From the NCBI GenBank assembly GCA_014859805.1, contig JACUTN010000059.1, forward strand, positions 1-5,271: 5,271 bases of DNA, written 5' to 3'. The DNA comes from Candidatus Bathyarchaeota archaeon (GTDB taxonomy: Archaea; Thermoproteota; Bathyarchaeia; Bathyarchaeales; Bathycorpusculaceae). Of the stretch, positions 1-4,857 are shown one piece after another. Under the pieces are notes generated by a model. That model was not told the origin of the DNA, ran no database searches, and worked only from the letters and a program-made list of their open reading frames with translations. Every line of letters begins with the position of its first letter. The first letter of the stretch is position 1. The position numbers and the translations under genes were made by a program.

Positions 1-393
1 ACTTTAGGCGGATTCAAAAAAGAACAAACAACAAAAAAACCACAAATCTACTGCGCAGCAACAGACCCAGAAACACTAAAAACACCACTAAACCTAGGAG
101 CAAAAATAATGGTAGGACAAATCTTCGGACTCGCAGGCATCACAATAGGCCTGGCCAAACTCAGAAACCTCAAAGCCTTCAGTCTCCTAGTAGAAACCAC
201 AGGCACATATCCAGACGCAGAAGCAGCCCGCCAAGCCGTAACAGCCCTAACCAAATTCTTAAACCTAAAAACCGACCTAACAAAACTAAACATCGCAACA
301 GAAAAAACCAAAAAAATGCTAAAATCCTTCGGCTTAATCAGACAAGAACAAGAAAAGAAAAAAGAGGAATCCCCGTTCCGCTGGTTCGTCTAA
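1..393 (+). CDS. PAC2-family (proteasome assembly chaperone-like) protein, 5'-truncated by window edge
   Basis: The frame is open from base 1 to a TAA at 391-393, giving 130 residues of a protein whose N-terminal half lies outside the window. The fragment begins TLGGF, followed by a YCAATDPE stretch, GAKIMVGQIFGLAGITIGLA, a LLVETTGTYPDAEAA segment and a final helical part with FLNLKTDL. This order (LGG, a G-rich hydrophobic strand/loop, then ETxGxxPDxxAA) is the pattern of archaeal PAC2-family proteins (COG2047/COG1938 type), homologues of the Pba1/Pba2 and PbaA/PbaB 20S proteasome assembly chaperones. It is probably a cytosolic oligomeric chaperone, although many archaeal members are uncharacterised. 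After the fold comes a charged linker and the C-terminus SPFRWFV, which resembles the HbYX tail used to dock on the proteasome alpha ring. An internal ATG at 109 is not the real start because the conserved fold begins before it. It converges with the Sm-like gene with overlapping stops. Family assignment is fairly sure; the exact role is inference. Confidence 0.85.
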   Translation, partial: TLGGFKKEQTTKKPQIYCAATDPETLKTPLNLGAKIMVGQIFGLAGITIGLAKLRNLKAFSLLVETTGTYPDAEAARQAVTALTKFLNLKTDLTKLNIATEKTKKMLKSFGLIRQEQEKKKEESPFRWFV

Positions 394-812
394 CCCTTAA
401 CTTCCCTAATGAAATGCTCGTAAACACTCTGCACACGCTCAGCAGCCGGACCCGAACCGTCAACAACGCCTTTTTCCGTCACCTTAACCTTATCCATGAC
501 CCAAATGAAACCATTATCCTCATAAAGCCTAACCATCGTCGGAAAAACCTTCTCCAACCGCTCAGACAAAGCCTTCAAGTCAAAAGGCTTCTCCACACTC
601 AATATTTCCGCAACAACACTCCCATTAAGAAAAACCCTATGCAACACATTCCCTTTCTCATCCTTTACATCAGCCAAACACAAACTCAAACTGTCCGGAT
701 TAACACCAACCAAAGTCCCACCATACGTCTTCCCAGTCGTAGTCACAACAACAACACTAGAATCCACCAAACCCGCAACCTCAGTGAAAAATTTCCTCTG
801 CGCAATCGACAC
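390..812 (-). CDS. Sm-like (LSm) archaeal RNA-associated protein with C-terminal extension, SmAP3-like
   Basis: A 140-residue protein. Residues about 12-72 show the Sm fold pattern: an N-terminal helix (FFTEVAGL), Sm1 with GKTYGGTLVGVNPDSLSL (27-44), and an Sm2 strand FLNGSVVAEIL (61-71). Residues about 75-140 form an additional domain (helix around 77-90, strands VRLYEDN and FIWVMDKVKV, final helix VQSVYEHFIREV). The usual archaeal Sm protein is only about 75 residues, so this matches the longer SmAP3 type described in Pyrobaculum, an Sm ring carrying a mixed alpha/beta C-terminal domain. Likely cytosolic, forming a ring involved in RNA handling; the partner RNA is unknown. The canonical uridine-pocket residues (H-x-N in Sm1 and RG in Sm2) are not evident. 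The start is GTG at 812, chosen because GGAGGT lies 7 bases upstream; the nearby ATG at 816 is out of frame. The stop (TAG, 392-390) overlaps the stop of the convergent PAC2 gene. Confidence 0.88.
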   Translation of the reverse strand: MSIAQRKFFTEVAGLVDSSVVVVTTTGKTYGGTLVGVNPDSLSLCLADVKDEKGNVLHRVFLNGSVVAEILSVEKPFDLKALSERLEKVFPTMVRLYEDNGFIWVMDKVKVTEKGVVDGSGPAAERVQSVYEHFIREVKG

Positions 813-819
813 TCATTAA

Positions 820-825
820 ACCTCC
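820..825 (-). promoter_or_regulatory. Shine-Dalgarno site of the Sm-like gene
   Basis: The minus strand reads GGAGGT, then 7 bases, then GTG at 812-810. This is a full match to the anti-Shine-Dalgarno end of archaeal 16S rRNA. It decides in favour of the GTG start over the overlapping out-of-frame ATG (816-814). Confidence 0.75.
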
Positions 826-860
826 ATTACACCCTAACACATGACAAAACACATATTTAG

Positions 861-867
861 ATTTATA
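861..867 (-). promoter_or_regulatory. Proximal TATA box (box A) for the Sm-like gene
   Basis: The minus strand reads TATAAAT inside GGTATAAATC. Archaeal transcription normally starts about 22-27 bases downstream of the box centre, which puts the start near 837-842 and gives a leader of about 25-30 bases containing the GGAGGT site. No clear purine-rich BRE is seen upstream. This is inferred from position and base pattern only. Confidence 0.4.
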
Positions 868-925
868 CCAAACAAAAACGACTACCCATCAGAAAACACA
901 CAACAAAAACTGCCCTTCTGACCTA

Positions 926-933
926 TATATAAG
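926..933 (-). promoter_or_regulatory. Distal TATA box upstream of the Sm-like gene
   Basis: The minus strand reads CTTATATA, an exact match to the archaeal box A consensus YTTATATA. Transcription would begin near 901-907, giving a leader of about 90 bases to the Sm-like gene. On the plus strand the sequence is CTATATATAAGG, a poorer match, and nothing coding follows in that direction. The box sits inside short inverted repeats: CCCTT (913-917) with AAGGG (931-935), and GACC (920-923) with GGTC (937-940). These could be an operator or chance. Confidence 0.4.
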
Positions 934-978
934 GGGGGTCTATCAACCCAGACAGACACCTCTCTTCCGCTCATCAGC

Positions 979-985
979 AAAAATA
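979..985 (-). terminator. Possible T-tract terminator after the glmU-like gene
   Basis: Directly after the TAA stop at 988-986 the minus strand reads TATTTTT (985-979). Archaeal RNA polymerase can terminate on runs of five or more T in the non-template strand without a hairpin, so this is a plausible end of the glmM-glmU transcript. The tract is short and there is no strong stem before it. Confidence 0.3.
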
Positions 986-2266
986 TTAAGGATTCAACTC
1001 TCTTTCTTCCAAATCCTGCTTCAAAACAACCAACCTATCAGAAGCCACGTCACGAGAAACAACAACATTCGGACCAATCCAACTATTACACCCAACCTTA
1101 ACACCCGGCATAAACAACGCACCAATCCCAGTCTTAACACCATCACCCAAAACAACACCAAGCTTCCTACGCCCACTATCCACAACCACATCCTTCACCA
1201 ACATCTTCACACTCCCATCATCAAGCCTCAAATTCGCAGTCACAGTACCCGCACCCAAATTACAACCCTCACCAATCACACTATCACCAATGTAAGACAA
1301 ATGACCAACATGCACACCATCCATAACCAAACAGTTCTTAATCTCACAACCATTACCAATCCTCACATTCTCACCAATACTTGTAAACGCACGAACAAAA
1401 CAATTCGGCCCAACATCACTTTTTTCACCAATGAAAACCGGACCCTCAACGTAAGCCCCAGAACGCACACGAGCAGACTCAGCAACAGTCACCGCCCCAA
1501 CCAAATGAGCACCACTCTCCACACAACCACAAACCTTATGATCCATCCTCAACAAAACCCAACGATTCGCCTCAAGCAAATCCCAAGGTCTCCCAACATC
1601 AAACCAATCCTCCCTCAAAACCTCAACAGCAAAAACACGCTTTCCCTCCCTCAACAAAAGCGAAATCGCATCAGTAACCTCCCACTCACCCCTAACCGAA
1701 GCCGACGTCTCCCTGACCTTCGCAAAAACCTCCTTCGAAAAAACGTATATTCCCGCGTTCGCCAAGTTTGAAGCCGCCTCTTCGCGACCCGGCTTCTCAA
1801 CTATACGCTTCACATTCCCCTCATCATCAACCTCCACAATCCCATAACCTTCCGGATTTTCAACAGGAACAACAGCCATAGTCGCAACAGGCTTCTCTTT
1901 CTCATACAAACTAACAACCTTCTTCACAGCCTCCACCGTAAACAACAAATCACCATACACCAACAGAAAATCATCTTCCACAAAAGGCTCAACAATGCCT
2001 ACAGCGTTACCTGTCCCAAGAACCTCCTTCTGCTCCACATACTCAACTTTCAACCCAAGACTCTGCCCATCACCAAAATAATCACGAATAGCATCCGCCA
2101 TGTAATGAACAACTAACACTATTTCATCTATCCCACAACTCTTAAGCGCTCTTAAACAATGCTCAAGTATCGGCTTCCCACCAACCTTTATCAAATGCTT
2201 CGGCCTAGTCAACGTGACAGGCTGAAGCCTCACACCTTCACCAGCAGCCAAAACAACAGCCTTCAT
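986..2266 (-). CDS. glmU: Bifunctional sugar-1-phosphate nucleotidylyltransferase / N-acetyltransferase (archaeal GlmU type)
   Basis: A 426-residue two-domain enzyme. The N-terminal nucleotidyltransferase domain (about 1-235) has LAAGEGVRLQPVTLTRPK (6-23), the nucleotide/phosphate loop with the catalytic Arg and Lys; VLGTGNAV (82-89); YGD (104-106), whose Asp binds metal; VEKP (156-159); and WFDVGRPWDLL (221-231). The C-terminal part (about 245-420) is a left-handed beta-helix with repeated hexapeptides such as YIGDSVIGEGCNLGAGTV (325-342), the acetyltransferase half. H322, Y325, N345 and K354 fall at spacings that, from memory, match catalytic residues reported for Sulfolobus ST0452. It should acetylate GlcN-1-P and join GlcNAc-1-P to UTP, giving UDP-GlcNAc in the cytosol; archaeal members may also use Glc-1-P/dTTP or GalN-1-P. 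The ATG at 2266 is supported by GAGGTG 5 bases upstream and overlaps the glmM stop (ATGA), indicating translational coupling. Exact substrate range is not readable from the sequence. Confidence 0.92.
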   Translation of the reverse strand: MKAVVLAAGEGVRLQPVTLTRPKHLIKVGGKPILEHCLRALKSCGIDEIVLVVHYMADAIRDYFGDGQSLGLKVEYVEQKEVLGTGNAVGIVEPFVEDDFLLVYGDLLFTVEAVKKVVSLYEKEKPVATMAVVPVENPEGYGIVEVDDEGNVKRIVEKPGREEAASNLANAGIYVFSKEVFAKVRETSASVRGEWEVTDAISLLLREGKRVFAVEVLREDWFDVGRPWDLLEANRWVLLRMDHKVCGCVESGAHLVGAVTVAESARVRSGAYVEGPVFIGEKSDVGPNCFVRAFTSIGENVRIGNGCEIKNCLVMDGVHVGHLSYIGDSVIGEGCNLGAGTVTANLRLDDGSVKMLVKDVVVDSGRRKLGVVLGDGVKTGIGALFMPGVKVGCNSWIGPNVVVSRDVASDRLVVLKQDLEERELNP

Positions 2267-3630
2267 CTTCCCACCTCTCCAACAAGTCCTCTAACCAACA
2301 TTACACCTTTCTCCATTATCCCTTCCGCCGCTTTTAACGATTCACCCTCCACAGTCAACCGAATAAACGGCTCAGTACCAGACGCCCTCACCAAAATCCA
2401 TCCATCTTCAAGGCTTAAACGAACACCATCAACCATTGAAACCTGCCTACAAGACGGAAAAAGAGACTTTAAACCTTCCTCAACCTTCTCCATAACCTTA
2501 TGTTTCACCTCATTTTTGCACGCAACATTTACTCTAACAGTCTGATACCGAGGCACTTCTGAAACGAACTCTGACAACATTTTACCTTCATCCTCCAACG
2601 CCTTCAAAAGAAGCACAGACGAAAGTATCCCATCTGGACAATAATGAAATTGAGGATGTATCCACGCCCCACAAGGCTCTCCACCGAAAACAGCATCACA
2701 CCGCTTCATTGCTTCAGCAACATAAACATCACCAACCTTTGTTCTAACAACTTTTCCTCCACGCGCCTCCACCATCTTTTCAACACACATAGACGCCTCA
2801 ACATTCGTAACTACGGTCCCTCCAGAACTTCTCTTAACAACACATGCGGCATAAGCAGCCAAAACCCGGTCAAAATCCACAAAACAACCATCCTCATCAA
2901 CAAAAGTCACCCTATCCCCGTCGCCATCATAGGCTGCGCCAATATCCCCGCCTAAATCTTTAACAATTTTAGCCAGAGACTTTAAAGATTCACTGTTCGG
3001 CTCTGGGCTTCTACCTGGGAAGAACCCGTCCGGCTGCGCGTTTATCGCCGTTATCTTACATCCTAAACTCTCAAGCAAAGCAGGCGCAATGTAACATGTT
3101 GCTCCGCATCCAGGATCCACTATCACATGCCATTTCTCATTTAATTTCACGTTTTTCCGAATCATTTCAATGTAAAGACAGCTTTCATCTATAAACGAAG
3201 CTTCACCTATGTTTCGCCAATCTGCCAGTTCAAAACTTTTATTCTCGACTATGCTTTCAATTTCATTTTGGCTTTCCTCATTGTAAGCTACACCGTCACC
3301 GTTGAAAATTTTTATTCCATTATATTGTGGTGGGTTGTGCGAAGCAGTAATCATCACGCCAGCATCAGCCCCCAATTCGCCAGTTGAATACGCCAACACA
3401 GGAGTCGGCACAACACCCAAACAGTTAACCTTTACTCCTCCAGCCAAAAGACCAGAAACCAAAGCATTCTCAACCATCAAACCAGAAACCCTCGTGTCAC
3501 GCCCCACGAGTATTTTTTCTGCTTTTGAAAAAGTTGAAATGGCTAAACCAATCTTAGCCACCAAAACTGGCGTTAAATCGACATTGACTAAGCCGCGCAC
3601 TCCAGAACTGCCGAACAGTTTAGATTTCAA
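2263..3630 (-). CDS. glmM: Phosphoglucosamine mutase (GlmM, alpha-D-phosphohexomutase family)
   Basis: It interconverts glucosamine-6-phosphate and glucosamine-1-phosphate, feeding the GlmU-like enzyme encoded next. Counting from the preferred start, the 455-residue protein shows all four family signatures in order: KLFGSSGVRG at 4-13; the phosphoserine loop TASHNPPQYNG (about 95-105, with S97 the phosphorylated Ser); the metal loop DGDGDR (235-240); the sugar loop GGEPCGAW (316-323); and the phosphate-binding RASGTEPFIRL (415-425). GEPCG rather than GENSG/GEQSG, and pairing with an archaeal GlmU, favour GlmM over phosphomannomutase, but these families overlap in substrate. The longest reading begins with GTG at 3663, but a TATA-like box ends at the base before it, and homologues start a few residues before KLFG. 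I therefore prefer TTG at 3630 (MKSKLFGSSGVRG); TTG at 3642 is another option. An in-frame TAG at 3678-3676 limits extension. The stop overlaps the glmU ATG by four bases. Confidence 0.92.
   Translation of the reverse strand: MKSKLFGSSGVRGLVNVDLTPVLVAKIGLAISTFSKAEKILVGRDTRVSGLMVENALVSGLLAGGVKVNCLGVVPTPVLAYSTGELGADAGVMITASHNPPQYNGIKIFNGDGVAYNEESQNEIESIVENKSFELADWRNIGEASFIDESCLYIEMIRKNVKLNEKWHVIVDPGCGATCYIAPALLESLGCKITAINAQPDGFFPGRSPEPNSESLKSLAKIVKDLGGDIGAAYDGDGDRVTFVDEDGCFVDFDRVLAAYAACVVKRSSGGTVVTNVEASMCVEKMVEARGGKVVRTKVGDVYVAEAMKRCDAVFGGEPCGAWIHPQFHYCPDGILSSVLLLKALEDEGKMLSEFVSEVPRYQTVRVNVACKNEVKHKVMEKVEEGLKSLFPSCRQVSMVDGVRLSLEDGWILVRASGTEPFIRLTVEGESLKAAEGIMEKGVMLVRGLVGEVGR
2272..2277 (-). promoter_or_regulatory. 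Shine-Dalgarno site of glmU inside the end of glmM
   Basis: The minus strand reads GAGGTG, followed by GGAAG and the ATG at 2266-2264. The site lies in the last codons of glmM, so ribosomes ending on glmM can re-initiate on glmU. It fixes the glmU start. Confidence 0.65.
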
Positions 3631-3663
3631 GTGTTTTCCCAATCCATGGTAAGATGCAAACAC

Positions 3664-3673
3664 ATTTAAATAA
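3664..3673 (-). promoter_or_regulatory. TATA box (box A) for glmM-glmU
   Basis: The minus strand reads TTATTTAAAT, with AGAA just upstream as a possible BRE. It lies in the 42-base gap after the PfkB kinase gene (counting from the GTG at 3663). The predicted transcription start, about 25 bases downstream of the box centre, falls near 3643, which is downstream of the GTG and next to the TTG codons at 3642 and 3630. This supports a later glmM start and a short-leader or leaderless message. It also suggests that glmM-glmU can be transcribed apart from the kinase. Confidence 0.45.
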
Positions 3674-3705
3674 TTCTAGCCAAGAAGGGGTTCGTACAGA
3701 AAAGA

Positions 3706-4794
3706 TCAAGTTAGTTCTTTGCTCCACCTGTCAATGAATTGTACTAATTTTTTTCGTGTGGGATGTGTTCCCTTAGGATTTGAAATGTAGTAGGCGGCAA
3801 CTGCGTTGGCTAATGCTAGTCTATGCTCATCTGAGAGCCTGTGAGCGTCTCCTAAGATGTTTCCAGCGTTCCAAGCGTCTCCAGCTCCTGTAACTCTCAA
3901 AACTGGAACTTTGAAAGCTGGGACAATTGTTTCACCCTTTTTGGTGAAGGTGGCTGAGAAGCTTGCGGTGTGCAAGTCAACCCGTGCTGATAAACGAGAC
4001 GCTAAAATCCTTGCAGATTCCTTCGCCAAATCATCAAGCTTTGAAGTCTTTGTAAGCTTTTCTATCGTGTCGTTTAGCTGTGACGCATAGCAGATTGCTT
4101 CATTCTCATTTAAACTTAAAATATCAACATGTTTGCTCTGCAAAACCTTCTTCATCAGTTTAGGGATCTTCTCCTTATTGGCTGTTGGGTCGGCTGTATC
4201 ACAATAGGTTTTGCCTTTACCCGCAGTTTTTACACGGTGGAAAATAGTTTCAGCCAATTCTGTTCCAAAACGTCTTGTTCCAGCCCAATTAAAAACGCAT
4301 ACGTAATCTGCATTTTCAATAGCTTCAAAATCCTCATCATTCAGATCTTGCGGCCCAAAAGCGGCTAGTGCACCGACATCCCTGAGCATGACGTTAACTT
4401 TTCCTTTTCCGTTTTCAAGCTCTATCGCCGTTGTTATTGATGCATTGTCGAAAATTTTAACGTGGGAAAGATCAACTTTGCGTGGCTTAAGGTAAGATTT
4501 GATTAGTTTTGATCCTAGCTTGCTTGTGCACACTATTGGGGTGACCTTCACGTCTAAAGCGGCTAGAGCAGATGCCGTGTTAATCGCGTTTCCTCCCTTA
4601 AGGTCTACTTGTTCAATCCCGTCTATGCTGCCGCCATTACGTTTCGCAACTTTTCCAAGCATTCTACAAAAATTCTTCACGTCACAGTTTAGGCTTATTA
4701 GACGGTCAAGGAAGAAGTCAGGCATGACGACCACGTTGATCGCTTCAGTCTCGCTTTCTAAGAATCTCTGCAATTCTTCAAGGTAACCCAACAA
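3706..4794 (-). CDS. PfkB/ribokinase-family carbohydrate kinase, substrate unknown
   Basis: A 362-residue cytosolic kinase that should transfer phosphate from a nucleotide to a hydroxyl of a sugar or related compound. Visible family signatures are VVVMPDFFLDRLI (21-33), the usual first strand with acidic sugar-binding residue but Pro where Gly is common; KGGNAINTASALAAL (66-80), the PfkB signature 1 region; NENE (229-232), matching the N-x-x-E metal/phosphate motif; and VTGAGDAWNAGN (301-312), PfkB signature 2, with the anion hole and catalytic base D306. Length is somewhat above a typical ribokinase (about 310). The start is TTG at 4794, because AGGTGA lies 7 bases upstream; upstream of it the frame is open only back to a TGA at 4845-4843. 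The gene is followed by glmM on the same strand, 42 bases from the longest glmM reading, so it may belong to amino-sugar or nucleotide-sugar metabolism; that is inference. Family is certain, substrate is not. Confidence 0.88.
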   Translation of the reverse strand: MLGYLEELQRFLESETEAINVVVMPDFFLDRLISLNCDVKNFCRMLGKVAKRNGGSIDGIEQVDLKGGNAINTASALAALDVKVTPIVCTSKLGSKLIKSYLKPRKVDLSHVKIFDNASITTAIELENGKGKVNVMLRDVGALAAFGPQDLNDEDFEAIENADYVCVFNWAGTRRFGTELAETIFHRVKTAGKGKTYCDTADPTANKEKIPKLMKKVLQSKHVDILSLNENEAICYASQLNDTIEKLTKTSKLDDLAKESARILASRLSARVDLHTASFSATFTKKGETIVPAFKVPVLRVTGAGDAWNAGNILGDAHRLSDEHRLALANAVAAYYISNPKGTHPTRKKLVQFIDRWSKELT

Positions 4795-4801
4795 GCTGTG
4801 T

Positions 4802-4807
4802 TCACCT
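4802..4807 (-). promoter_or_regulatory. Shine-Dalgarno site of the PfkB kinase gene
   Basis: The minus strand reads AGGTGA, then 7 bases, then two consecutive TTG codons. It is the only good ribosome binding site in the region and fixes initiation at the TTG at 4794 rather than at any codon farther upstream. Confidence 0.65.
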
Positions 4808-4828
4808 GAAGCAAAGTGGTTGCTGAAA

Positions 4829-4844
4829 TCAAATAACTTTTTTC
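4829..4844 (-). promoter_or_regulatory. Possible promoter of the PfkB kinase gene
   Basis: In the 63-base gap after the A24 peptidase gene the minus strand reads GAAAAAAG, a BRE-like purine run, followed by TTATTTGA, a TATA-like element sharing TTATTT with the glmM box. A start about 25 bases downstream of the box centre would fall near 4808, just before the AGGTGA site. The match to consensus is modest. Confidence 0.3.
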
Positions 4845-4857
4845 ATAGTACGTTTCA

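Noticed and set aside
48..311. Minus-strand open frame opposite the PAC2 gene
   Set aside because: The plus-strand frame carries the PAC2 pattern and is open to the window edge; the minus frame shows no family pattern.
414..860. 148-codon open frame on the plus strand, antisense to the Sm-like gene
   Set aside because: Its translation is rich in Asn, Thr, His and Arg with no recognisable fold. It arises because the AC-rich strand lacks stop codons, while the opposite frame is a clear Sm-like protein with a perfect ribosome binding site.
936..949. Small hairpin GGGTT-GATA-GACCC on the minus strand as a terminator or RNA element
   Set aside because: Only four Watson-Crick pairs plus a G-T wobble and no following T tract; such a stem is expected by chance.
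915..980. Possible C/D-box small RNA on the minus strand, from a TGATGA at 976-971
   Set aside because: A box C-like CTGATGA and a C'-like TTGATAG are present, but there is no proper CTGA box D at the right distance (GTCAGA instead) and no terminal stem.
1301..1771. 156-codon open frame on the plus strand, antisense to glmU
   Set aside because: Low-complexity Asn/Thr/Pro-rich translation and no ribosome binding site noticed; the opposite strand encodes continuous GlmU motifs.
3451..3490. Exact 10-base direct repeat ACCAGAAACC at 3451 and 3481
   Set aside because: It lies within glmM, where the protein contains VSGL twice (RVSGLMVENALVSGLL); it follows from coding similarity rather than a repeat element.
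3674..3705. Pyrimidine-rich stretch after the PfkB gene as a terminator
   Set aside because: The longest T run is four (CTTTTCT) with no stem, too weak to call.
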